A stretch of DNA of 64,000 bases from Bullera alba (Eukaryota; Basidiomycota; Tremellomycetes; Tremellales; Bulleraceae). The translations under genes and the position numbers were made by a program. Of the stretch, positions 42,868 to 53,767 are shown one piece after another. The notes beneath the pieces were generated by a model, which made no database searches, was not told where the DNA came from, and worked only from the letters and a program-made list of their open reading frames with translations. Within the stretch, counting starts at the first letter, position 1. Each line of letters starts with the position of its first letter. The DNA lies in the NCBI GenBank assembly GCA_001600095.1, contig BCIX01000006.1, positions 372,001 to 436,000 on the forward strand, written 5' to 3'.

Positions 42868-43486
42868 GGCGTCGTAGTGTGATGAGACGAGGCGAGCTAC
42901 TTGTAGCTGCTTTCGACCATATAGTCACAGGAGTCGATACGACCACTCCCAAGACGCCGACCGGCGATCCGTAATCTTGGGCGTCCTTTGCTGGTAAGGG
43001 GTGATCCGGGGGTATGACCGTGAAAGGAGGAGGTAATATGCGTGTGTTGGATAAGAGATGATCGGCAGGGTAGTCACAGGGCTCGTTAGTATTGGGAGAA
43101 TTGGCGAAGCTGAATCTACGGAGCTGTGTGGCGCGCTGACGAGGCTAGGTTCAGCTGTAGCCACGATCTATCCGACGATGAGTCCGTCTCTGGCGCTCAA
43201 GCTCAGTATGATCTGTTCGTTTAGTACAATGCATTGACAGTCGCGTCAAATCAGTACAGTGCTCTACAGACCAAGCCTTAGTGCATTCATCAGTGATCCA
43301 TCAGTCAAGTACAGTATGAGTAGTCCAGTATTCTCTCCAGCTCGCAGTCGGCTCCATAATGTGACACGATTTATCCGATATCAGTGCTCGCTGTCAGTCT
43401 GGTTGAGTTAGAGGCCCATAGTCCTTCTCCGCCGTCTGCACTCCCTCGTCTTCTGCTCCACAGTGTCCAGCTCCCTCCTCGCTAGC
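42868..43486. other. Spacer between TM1 and TM2
   Basis: About 620 bp; presumed TM1 promoter and TM2 3' flank. No gene supported. Confidence 0.45.
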
Positions 43487-43746
43487 TCACTCCTCGCCGC
43501 CCTTCTTCCTCTGTTTCTTTACAGCCCCGAGCTTTGATATCTCCGCACGCTGGCAGCAGATCATTATGCTAAACACGATCAGGATCACGAAACTGATAGA
43601 CAAGATGACTAAGCCAGCAATCAGCACGTCTCTCATGCCGATGTATAATGCTCAGACATACCTATACAGGCGAGTGCTTTGGGCTCTTTCAGGGGGACGG
43701 GGTCGGTGATGGCTCTTTCGGAAATAGCTCTCTCGGTGACGGTCAT
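43487..43746 (-). CDS. Small single-pass membrane protein TM2
   Basis: Exons in transcript order 43746..43662 and 43608..43487 give 68 residues; each exon is too short to stand out alone. N-terminus MTVTERAISERAITDPVPLK, then one membrane segment (LACIVILSISFVILIVFSIM), then a basic tail (KKQRKKGGEE). The intron begins after ATA G and resumes with TC, precisely as in TM1, at the start of the membrane segment. I infer that TM1 and TM2 are diverged tandem duplicates. Function unknown. Confidence 0.65.
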
Positions 43747-44408
43747 TGTAGTGATAGTGTCGAGCTTGACAAAGTGTGGGCTCGAACTGAAAGTAGATAG
43801 GATGGAGATCGCTGCTATTGGGTATCACCATCCCGGACAGATATCAAGTTTCATCAGTCCCTCTCTTTTCGGCCTCTCTTTTCGGCAGTGTCCACAAAGG
43901 ATAATTGAGAGGAGGCAGAAAGGAGGCCGATGATCACTAGGAATCGAGTTTCATCCCCGAATTGCAATTTTATTTAGACTGGAGACCATTCCGTTCCAGA
44001 TGGGTCAGTTGGACGAAGGGATGGAGGCATCACGGTGTACTGTACACCTCGGGGTCGAGTTGAACACTCACAATATACATCTAGGGGTATGTGCACAACA
44101 AGAGAAATGAGATTGGGGATGGATAAAGGTGTCAACAGGATTGAAAGAAAGGCTACAGGGGTACTCGGCGTACGTTGTGTGGCGTATGAGCATCGGTTGC
44201 GGACGGGAATGCTGTCGCGGTGTGAAAGTCTCGTCAAAGAGTCGAGATGTTTGAGGGCGATCTGTGGGATGGGTGTGTATGCTGAAGCTGACTCCTCGAA
44301 GTTAGGTGCGTAGCAGTGGACATGTTGCAAGGAGTGGCTCGAGTGAAGTAGGTGAAGGCGAGAGCGAACTTGATAGCCGAAGTGAGCGGGCCCATTGGGC
44401 CTCGGTGT
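43747..44408. other. Spacer between TM2 and the Yippee gene
   Basis: About 660 bp, no gene supported. Confidence 0.45.
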
Positions 44409-45073
44409 CTACACCATCGCCCTGAGCTCTCTGACTGGCAGCTCCTCTATCCTGGGCTTATTCGGCATATTCTTCGGTTCTGGCTTCTCCGTTATCAACT
44501 CCCGCTCCAGGATGAACCGGCCTTCCTTGTACTTCTGATCTTGCTCATATGCGAAGTCCTAAAACCGGGCGAACCGAGCGCAGCGAGGAAGTGGTGACAA
44601 GAGCGTAGAAGTAGTGCGAATAGGGATATGAAGTAAATGGATATCAAGAGCGCATAACTCAAGGTCAGTAAGATGCAGGCAAGCACGGATCTGAGCATAG
44701 ATCGCACTCACGTATTTCCACCCTATGCACGTGTGGCAAACGGCGCAGAAGAGGTCACGGACGGTATGTCTCCCTGTCCTCATCTCACGTTCTTCTGGGT
44801 CTCCAGTGGTGACGTTGACCCTAGATCATTCTCAGTACTCATCGAACGACTTCCGAGAAATGAAGACTGAAAGACTCACGCATGGTGTATGAGAAGCGCT
44901 CGGCCGTGCTGACCTGTGAACGACTAGATACGAGCTAAGCACATGCCTGAAGTCGGATAAAGGGACATACTCACCCTTGAGACGATACTCTCCAGTACGG
45001 CGAGGTGATTACCGCATTGCTTGCAGCAGAAGACCGATTCTCCAGCTAGATAGATCCTGAATTGTCGGCCCAT
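44409..45073 (-). CDS. Yippee-like zinc-binding protein
   Basis: Small conserved eukaryotic zinc-binding protein (YPEL/Mis18-like fold), molecular role poorly known. Four exons in transcript order 45073..44975, 44908..44880, 44820..44712, 44558..44409; 128 residues. Start MGRQFRIYLAGESVFCCKQC with the first CxxC, second pair in DLFCAVCHTCIGWKY, then the family signature YKEGRFILEREL, and a C-terminal extension (EKPEPKNMPNKPRIEELPV) longer than usual. The block after SIVSR is 3-5 residues shorter than in typical members; the acceptor at 44909 is the only one that keeps frame. The third intron is 153 nt and unusually long for this window. Confidence 0.88.
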
Positions 45074-48072
45074 CGCTCTCGCTCAGATCATCCGGTAACG
45101 TGGGGAAAGAGGGGAGTGAGTGTTGGTGGGTGTAGTAATCGCTGTCCTATACTGGCTGCAGAGCTGCAGCCGAAGCGCAGACCGGACGGAGCGCGCTGGA
45201 TGTTATGGTGCCTCGAGATGAGCTGTTGTATGGGGTACAGATAGATGATGAGGAGAGGTAGTGATGCCTTCGCCGCCGCCACCATCGAGTGGATGATGAC
45301 CGGGTTAGTGCAGCCGGAGGATCCCGTGTCACACATGGTCTCCCACGGTATCGCCACCTCGAACCTCGGATTCCCTTGAATTTCGAGTTGAGTCTTGACC
45401 TTGAGCTGTCCTCGGATCAACCTGGACCAGATCTAAGCGTGACGCCCCGCCGCCGGCGACACAGCCGGTGGTGTGTCGACCTCGACCGAGTCTGGACTTT
45501 CGCCTGTATGACACGCTGTCTCAAATACAAGCCCCGCCTCGACTCACACCCTCCACTCCTCGCGAGCTTGATACAGAGAACTCGAGCCGATCGTGTGTGA
45601 ACACTCGCTTTGGGCGGGAATTAGACACAGGTGTTAGAATAGTAAGTACGTTTCTGTTTCTGGACACCCTCTTACCGTCCTCTTCTTTGGCGATATCCAG
45701 AGATCTTTCCGCAACCGGAGCCGAATTGGAATGCGTTCACGATCCATCACCTACCGAAGGCACCAGTCCACCCACTTCCCGCTCGATCGAGGAGGATGTT
45801 CTCGAGGAGCCATGGCTTCGGAGCGATGTCCGTATGGAAGCCAAGCTGCACACGGATCGATCAGAAGGATGCCTGGACATTGCTCGGACCCGGCGCTGTA
45901 CACCAACCAAAGTCAGAAGCTCAAACGAGGATGGTCAACCCGACTTTGGTCCGAAATGCTGCTCCAACACCGCGGGCAGAACGTCGAATACACCAGGGGC
46001 AACATGCTGGTCGATTCCTCTCCCTGGAGGTGGGGGTTGAGAGTTCCACGAAAGGTCCAGCATCGGATACCTGCGATAACCAATCGGCGATATGTACAAC
46101 GATCAAGCACCTCATGGGGAGGACAACGACGTAGCTGGCACGTTAAACGACGTGGGCATAGGAAACCGACCATCGACACGTCGACGTAAATCCAAAGCCC
46201 TAGAACTCCCCCTTATGACGATCGACGCGGGAGAAGTCCTCCAGAGACAGGAGATCCGTCTTCAAAAACATCAGACCCAACTCCAAGAGACAAGAGGCAG
46301 GGTGGGTCATCCGCGGACATCCGATCGGACACAAGCAGAAGGTCCGCCGCCAGGGGGAGACAAGCTAGGCGATACCCATCCACTCCGACCGAGGGTCTCG
46401 ATTCCTATTTGGAGCTTGGAGTCCGCCTCCACCCATCTTGGTCGCCTCTGCGCTCGATATTGCTCTCGACACAAGACGACATCTTGGATCCTCGGGGGCT
46501 GAAACAAGGACCTTGTGTTCTAAGAGGACGTACATCCATCTAGGTCCTTCCACATCCACACTTCACCGGGTAGGCAGGCGATTGTCAAAACCTTAGGTCG
46601 AGAATGAAAACGCCAATACAGTGACCATGTCGATCACTTCTTTCTCCGCGCTCAACCTACAGGCTGGCCACCATCTCCGACCCGACATCCATTTAACAAA
46701 TCGATCAGATCTACTGCCACCTTTGGCCTGGCTCGCTCATGGTGCAAGCCATATCTGGCTAGGTCACGTCCTATCCCACTATTACTCCATCAAATACGCT
46801 GGAGGCCCTGTCCCTGATGCCTTCTTGCCCATTACCGCTGAGACAGCGTCTCCGATCTGAGTCACGCTCCCAGTGTCGGTGACTCTTCCGCCCACGCCAA
46901 TGCCAGGAAGCGGTCCATAACGACTACGCAACCAGCAGAAGGACATCCCGCCTTCTTCCCAGCTTCCGGTGTTGCTGCTCCAGAGCAAGATCGGCTATCT
47001 GGCCAGGTGACCGTCAGGACGATAACCCAAGATGGACCTATCAACCCGGTGATCTGCTCACAAACGACGGCGAGGAAGTCCCGCCAGACAATAGTATGAT
47101 CGATCGTCCATCTCAGTAGTCTCCGCTCGTACCGCCTATGTGGGCAGCCGATTCTGGCTCACCACAACCAATCATGGCCAGATTCACGAGAATAGACCAA
47201 ACGTAGCAGAAGACCGACGCAGAAGGGAAGATCCGCACAAACCGCTGAGTCGCCTCGCTTGTAGGCGGAATGGCGACCGCATGGAGTTTCTGGGAGGTGG
47301 GGGACGGGAGGAATTCTATCTTCTGCGCCTCCTCGTAAGGCTTCCGAAGTGGGTCACTCTGCAACGCCAAATGGTCGACACGACATCTCTGTCACGCCTA
47401 GGGGATCTGCCTAATGGTCAAGACCCGGCTCCCGACGCCCTTCTCCAAATTGAAGAACTCGAGATTGTCGTTGGTTCTGCCGCCAAGGGAACGCTGCTTG
47501 ACTGGGCAACGAGGGGTAACGCGACGCTCCAGGACACCGTCGCTGCCCCTGAGCTTGAACCTCACGGGAATGCTCAACTGCGACCTAGCGTTCACACCTC
47601 CGAGTGCGCTCGTTCAACACCTTCCGGTCCGGCTCTTCGATAACAACCACATCTCGATCCAGTTCCGGTGCTTTAGCAAGTATTCGAGTTCTCCGATACG
47701 TACGGGCTGGGAGGAAGCTCCCCATGTCGACACCCTGGAACCGCGGAGATCGGTCCGACGCGAAGCTCAGCTCCGGACGTGGGTACCGAGAGTATGCTCG
47801 GTCTGTGGACAATGGCGGTTCAGGCGAGGTGCTGCCGCTCGGGTCGAGGAAGTCGGCACAGATTCGTCATCTCTGCTTCATGTCGCCGAGGTTTCCGACT
47901 GAGACCTTTCGGTAGCACGATGTTGCGACAACCCGGTTGGTCCCTTCTTCCCAGGAGGATTCAATACTTAACGAACTCGCCGGACCCGTCAACACTTGGC
48001 TCTTTTGTCGGCCCCCTAGCTACACGAGGGGAAGGTGTTCCCACTTTGCCTTGGTTCTGGATCGGGTACGCC

Positions 48073-48073
48073 N
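48073..48073. other. Ambiguous base (N)
   Basis: Only undetermined base in the window; it falls in an open frame of the gene-poor tract. Confidence 0.99.
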
Positions 48074-49076
48074 CGAAGGCCCGACTGAGGAGGTTCGTTC
48101 ATGGTACCATTCCAACGTCATCAATGCATACGACTGCCTGTTCGGACCACCAGTCCTCCAGGCATGCATGGCCATGGTCATGCCCTCCTATTTCGCCCTT
48201 CTGGACTCCCTATGCGTGGGCAGACCCGGCGATCCCAAGACGGTCCCTTACGAAGAGTTCAACCGTATGACGCTTGTTTATCTCGACGATTATGACCACC
48301 CGGAAGCTATGATGTCGTCACCGCGTGGAAGAGTCTTGTCCATATCTCAACAGGCCCGTCCGGCGACTTTCGACACTGGCAGTCACGACGGTTTCTTGAG
48401 GGGAAGGCATCCGATGGGTCACGGCTCATGGCCTCCGAGCGATGGTGATGCCAAACGAGGCAACGTCGAGCCCCTGATCCCGATGTTCAAGGATCAAGAC
48501 CAGAGGCTCTGTCACCGGACCGGAAGCGATTGCTCCGAACGGCAGCTCCTTAGGCCAATGGACCACGAGTCAATGTAAAGTGGAGGACTTCGATTTGACG
48601 TCGAAAGTGGAGAGGCGGAAGAACGCCGAACCTTGGTCACTACATCGCCGTGCACCTCAAGTGTTGAAGACTCAAGGCCGGGATGCACTTTGCGACGATG
48701 CGTCGCCTTCCTCTTTGCCGTTACCCTTGATGTTTCTCCATTAGGGCTTGAATGAGAGAGGCCTAGAGCTCGGCGACGCCCATCTCGAAACATGGCGATC
48801 TGGCTCAGCTGGTCCTATCGGATCTGCATCACACCAAAAGGGCGTCTATCTGGCTACCTCGTGTACCGTCGCGGGACAATTGCCAACTACCAACAACGTG
48901 AGCTATCCCGACAATCTCGTCCGCAAAGACCATCAAGGAGAACGTCCCGACTTGCACTGGATGGGCGGTAGCCGGTGGAATGGAAACCGACAGCCGAACC
49001 AGGAAGGCGGGGGAAAGTCAAGTGGCTACCTCGGCTCGAGCCACATCCCCACGGACATGGACTACAAGCATATAGG

Positions 49077-49219
49077 GGTTGGAACGTCACGTTCATTCGG
49101 AATCCACGGTGCTTCGGGCTTCTTGCAATCTTACGAATTACGAGTACACCCGGGAAGGGGATGGAATGTCACGTTTATTCGAAGTCGACGGTGCTTTGGA
49201 CTTTTTGTGAGATACGCGA
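49077..49219. repeat. Diverged direct repeat, period 82 bp
   Basis: GGTTGGAACGTCACGTTCAT (from 49077) and GGATGGAATGTCACGTTTAT (from 49159) start two units of about 60 bp. Most differences are C-to-T or G-to-A in the second unit. Confidence 0.7.
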
Positions 49220-50164
49220 GGCCTCAAATCGACTGGTTATTGATTGTGGGTAGACGTGATCGGTGAGCCCACCCCATTGCTGCAATCCGCTCTACCTTGT
49301 GTGGACCGGTATAGCCGCTCCAGTCTCTGGATCAAGAGGGACACTTCATTCCGGTCAAAAAGACCTGCGCCATCCTCCACACCTCGGAAACCCCTTTCCA
49401 TACGTCATCCACTCTACTATAGCCTAGGTTATCGCTTGGGATTTCATGATGCTGGGCGTAAGGAACGCGACGTATATGTGGTCCCTGTGACTTGTTTTGG
49501 AAGGCAAGGTGGCCGCCCTCATCTTGGTGTCGGGGTGATCCGCGATGAGGTATCTCTTCCTTCACCAGCGTTCGCCTTGAGTGCTTCCCCGCCTTCACCA
49601 CTGGACGCCTTGGTTATTCCCCGTCGCCGGCGGTGCAGCATGTTCGGTAGACGGTTCATGCTTCGATCAAAGATGTCAAACAGTCACCTGCGGGACATCG
49701 TCAAGACGGACCTAATGGACAGTGCTCTTGCCAAACTCAACGCCCTCAACACATTGACCTCAGCGTCTTCTTGAAGAGACGGGTGACACTGGGCCATTCC
49801 TTAAGGCAACTGGACTTTCGCACCAAAGGAAAGCAGTGGAGCGAGTTACTTAATGCAGCCTCTTGATGGAGTCCGAGATATTGTGGCCCGGTCAAGCGGC
49901 TGGCTTAAGTATCTCGCTCACCTGCTCGTCTGAGCTGGTCACAGCGGACAGCGGCGACTTGCGACTCAAGCTCGTGAGACAGATCTGCGTGGGCGCAGAT
50001 TCTTCGTGAGTATAGGTACCACTCTCACTCTCGCTCTATGTCTTGGCAGTCCGCCACCCCGCTGACCTTCTACCAGCTGCCATACCTCATTTCATGCTAC
50101 CTACTAGACATACGCGAGCGGCTAGAGCTGAAGACCAAACCGATATAGGCTGACCCCCAATCGG

Positions 50165-50881
50165 CTACTCGACTATCACACGTCCCCGCTTGCACAACTG
50201 CCTCGCCTCCAACTCGGTGATCGTGCTTTGAGCACTCTCCAACTCGGTCTTCAACCCCTTCACCTGGGTAGCCGCCTGCTTCAAAGCCGTTTGACTGGTT
50301 TCATACTTCTTCCGCCAATGGTCACAGTCCGTACTCAGCTGGGCGTAATCCCTGCTGACCAATTTCAGCACGTCGAGCAAACTACAAATCCGGGCAGGTT
50401 ATATGTCAGCTATCCATCGTTCTGCCCCTTGAACCCATCAACACACTCACTCTTCGGCGGTCAAAGCGGCTTCAGATGCTGCTTGTCCAAGCCATGTCCC
50501 AGCACTGGCCACTGTGGCCTTGCGTGCTGGAGACAGGGTCGACACGAACGACTCTTTGCTCGCCATACTGGTCAAAGCCTCCACGGCGTCCTTCGCTTCT
50601 TGACTCCCTCTGTCCTTGGACCACGAGAAGGCTTTATTGGTTAAGACATCGAACGGCCCCTTTGCAGACAGAGCAGTCTCGTCGTCGACGTTCCTTCCCC
50701 TGATCAGGGCGTCGTGCAGGATTCGCAAACTGGCCTTGGCAATAGCACTGCTGGCCTGCTCGGTAAATGCGTCCTCGTCGGAAAATTGCTCGACCTGTGA
50801 GTCAGTTTCTTCGCCGGTGAAAGTTGTGTCCGTGGTGAGAGCGCTAGGAGCAGTAGCCAAGACGCTGGTGATGTCAGCCAT
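50165..50881 (-). CDS. Unknown helical protein with C-terminal coiled coil (C3)
   Basis: Not recognised. Exons in transcript order 50881..50451 and 50381..50165 (phase 2) give 215 residues, start MADITSVLATAPSALTTDTT. An acidic N-terminus is followed by a helical region (SLRILHDALIRGRNVDDETA) and, in exon 2, a coiled coil (SQTALKQAATQVKGLKTELE). The same architecture, intron position and phase occur in C1 at 27456..28043. A TATATAA lies about 60 bp before the start. It borders the gene-poor tract and is the last gene before the conserved block on the right. Confidence 0.68.
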
Positions 50882-51249
50882 GGTGTATGGTGCGAGTGGA
50901 AGAAACAGCGGCCAAAAGCGGTGGCGAGGGAGACAACTTATATACCAACTGAAGAGCTGGCCTGCTTGACCCCTTGAAACGCTCGCTGAGCTAAACACAG
51001 ACCGATCAGGCAGCTTATGAAGCCTCCTTTCAGCTCTCAACACCCAACCAATGTCTTCTAATGCCGTCTGACACCCGTTTGACAGCTCTTTCAGCACCAT
51101 CGGCCAACATGCTGCAATCGATTACCGCGGATCGCACCAGATAGCCAGAGCGCTCTTTGTCGATGAGTCGTAATGCATCTTACTAAATCCATTCCAGTCA
51201 GATTGTCCTCAAAATCGTGCTATCGTGATGTACGTGACTAATGCTATCC
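50882..51249. other. Spacer C3 promoter / F-box gene 3' flank
   Basis: About 370 bp; only the TATA box of C3 recognised. Confidence 0.5.
50937..50944 (-). promoter_or_regulatory. TATA box of C3
   Basis: Minus-strand GTATATAAG about 60 bp upstream of the C3 ATG. Confidence 0.45.
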
Positions 51250-53323
51250 CTAGTCGATCCACTCAAAGCCCAATCCGCTGCGCTTCGCTTCTGAGCTATT
51301 ACCCCCTCCACCTCTCAACTCCAGCCACGGGGCAATCACCTCCAAATCCTCAAACCCGAGGCTGACATACATCCCCGTCGGCCCAAGATCAGGCTCGTAC
51401 CCCTCTGCATACTTGGCCGTGGAGCCCTGCGGACGCGCTTGTTCCCTATCCGGGGGATGCACCTGTGCAATCACCCTGTACCGCTAGTCAGCTACTATGC
51501 TCGGAGCGGGGACTAATGGACTTACAAGACCGGCCCGACCCAACGCTTGAAGGACCTCTCTTGGGGATCCCATTCGGCCATTTTGATCCCATCAGGCCAA
51601 TATTCCTCCTTTGCGGACCACACCGCCCCGATCCCCTCGTCCTCAATTTCCTCGTGAAGATCTCGCCTGTCTTTCCGCCGTTCCACCATGGCGGGGTGGT
51701 TGGACTCGGCCACCTCGTCGCTAGTGCTGCCGGTGGGGTAATTCGGATAATCGACAAATGCCTCAGCCGGCTGAGGCACCCTGAGCCGAGGGTAGGGTAT
51801 ACGCGGGCGAGGAGGCGGTGTCTGAGGAGGCGTTGGCGGGATGTGGACTTTGGGGTATTCCACCTCGTGATCGTAGGCGTGGTCTTCGGGAACAGGGATG
51901 AAAGTCTGGTCTTTTGGCGTCGAGGTCGCTTGGACTGGTTGCTGGACCGATGATGACGCTCTATCCTGCACTTGAGCCGGGTCGACTTGGGAGGTGGATT
52001 GCGATCCCGACCGAGTCCGACCGAATGAAAATGTCCTTCGCCTTGCACCATCTCCATCACCACTATCTCTGCTTCTCACAGCGGTCAGACGAGCGCCCAG
52101 CCGAGAAGACCCTTGGTCCTGGCTCTCTGATGTAGACGACGCTCTCTTGTTCCTCCCCGGCAGGACTTTTGCGAATGTCGACAGGATCGATGGACTAGTT
52201 GGCGGGATGCTGTATGATGCCGAACTTGAGTCGCCGAGACCATAAGTGGTGTTTTCGGGACCCGAAGTGGAGAGACTGCGCACGAGGGGAAAGTATGCTT
52301 CGTTGGTAGTGACAGATGGGACCACTGCTCCAGTGACCGTTCGGCTGTGTGATGGTCGGGGGGTGAAATCGAATCGCACGGCCGGAGTGGCGGGTGGACT
52401 GGGTCGATGGGGAATGGTATTACGGAGTAGAGGTGGATGTAATAGTAGGTGTGCGTTGGGATTGACAAAGATGGATGGCTCGGAGCTGAGCACGCCGACG
52501 ACCAAGATCCTCACGTCGTTGAGGTGTAACAGGACTCGTACAGTCGTCCGCTGCGAGGAAAAGTTGTTCTGCGACCTGAGAGAGTTAATCAGACACGTAT
52601 GTCACAGTCGAGTACGATCACTGACTTCAATTCATCGTAGATCTCGTATGGATCAAAGTTCCGAGCATAAATCCGATTGATACTGGCCGATCCATTCCTA
52701 TGTAGGGTTACAAAGCGCTGAGACAGGATCAGCTGCATTCTACCAAGATCCGACACAGGTCGCCCACCGTCCATGGCTCGTCGTGCGCGCATCCCGTATT
52801 GCGATGTTCGAGCCTCTGTAGCAATCTGCCCAGTGTCAACGATGCCCACGACTACTTCAAACTTACCTCAAGAACACCGACCGCCAAGAATCCTTCGTGG
52901 CTTTATACCTCTTCCAAGAGGGCAGAAACCGTCTCTCGAATGCCTCTTTCCACAATGAATCCTTCCAGCGCGGTATCTCCAGTCTCTCCAGTATCCACCT
53001 CGGCCTCGCCCTGACCAAAATGTCCAGAAACATCCCGTCACTGTTGTTGGGGAGGTACAATGGCATGGAAGGGAGTTTCGCCATAAGATCGGGATACCCA
53101 GCGCTCTGCGTCATGATCCCTCGGACGGTCGATGGTATTGGCGATGAATGCGATTTCGCCAATGACAATAGTAGAGGGTGTACAGAGAACAAGCGGATTT
53201 GCTCCTCGAGAGGCAGATAGCTGCAGCATGAACGGTCAGCACAGACACGATAGTAGTTTTGCCTCGCCACACTCACCCCGCGATCTGACCTAGGAGATCC
53301 TCAGGCAGATCGAGTAGAGACAT
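51250..53323 (-). CDS. F-box protein, 608 residues
   Basis: Probable SCF ubiquitin-ligase substrate adaptor; substrate unknown. Six exons in transcript order: 53323..53277, 53220..52867, 52825..52768, 52717..52626, 52575..51526, 51475..51250. The F-box is at the extreme N-terminus (MSLLDLPEDLLGQIAGYLPL) and is split by intron 1. It is followed by ARPRWILERLEIPRWKDSLW, a Cys/Trp block (HRNTGCAHDEPWT), FVTLHRNGSASINRIYARNF, a Ser/Pro-rich disordered region, and a conserved-looking acidic C-terminus. Intron 3 uses a GTGGGC donor; with it the frame runs cleanly from EPWT to RFVTLHRNG, while the unspliced frame hits a stop. Divergent from PAM17. Confidence 0.78.
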
Positions 53324-53767
53324 CTTGTAGATTGAATCTTGGACCATCTGACGTCCCTGCGAAGCGGTCGTGTCGTTGATAGAATCGTCAGGTTCGCATT
53401 CTTGATCCTTCCAGTCCAACAGGCCTCGGCGTGCGTTCGGATCAGTCGATGTCGAGCACTGCTATCGACGCTGTCAACTGAACTAAAGTAGCGTTCTCGT
53501 CAGCTCGCAAGTCGACTCTCATCGGGTCATCACCGTGCCGGCAATTGCCAATCCCATGTGGGGTCCCCGTTCTTCATTCGCCACCCGTCGCGTGGTTTTG
53601 ATCCCGTGCTCACATCCTCCATGACGAAAATGGTCAACCTCAAGACGATCTACTGGTCAAGGTCCATGCAAAGTCCAAACTACGCACGCAAGGTATCCAC
53701 TCATCTGAACGCCAGAATAACTCGTGATCGACACGCAGTGTACTCTATACTCCGGTGTCAACCACCA
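53324..53767. other. Divergent promoter F-box gene / PAM17
   Basis: About 440 bp. The PAM17 frame is open upstream of its chosen start, but that extension is not presequence-like. Confidence 0.5.

Larger units (their letters stand above)
45074..50164. other. 5-kb gene-poor tract with broken open frames
   Basis: No gene I can support. Plus-strand frames of 130-215 codons follow each other in different phases (45468..46040, 46092..46502, 47140..47643, 47414..47902, 47937..48578, 48748..49266, 49244..49774) without splice signals that join them. The best protein-like piece is near 48080..48300 (SWYHSNVINAYDCLFGPPVL). I recognise no integrase, reverse transcriptase or transposase, and no terminal repeats. 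It may be a decayed gene or old element. Confidence 0.45.

Noticed and set aside
48265..48300. YLDD in a plus-strand frame, reminiscent of a reverse transcriptase active site
   Set aside because: None of the other reverse transcriptase blocks occur nearby in any frame, and flanking residues do not fit.
52718..52767. Continuous frame GRPVSDLGRMQLILSQRF in the F-box gene
   Set aside because: It cannot be joined to exon 2 in phase; the GTGGGC intron keeps frame and links EPWT to RFVTLHRNG.
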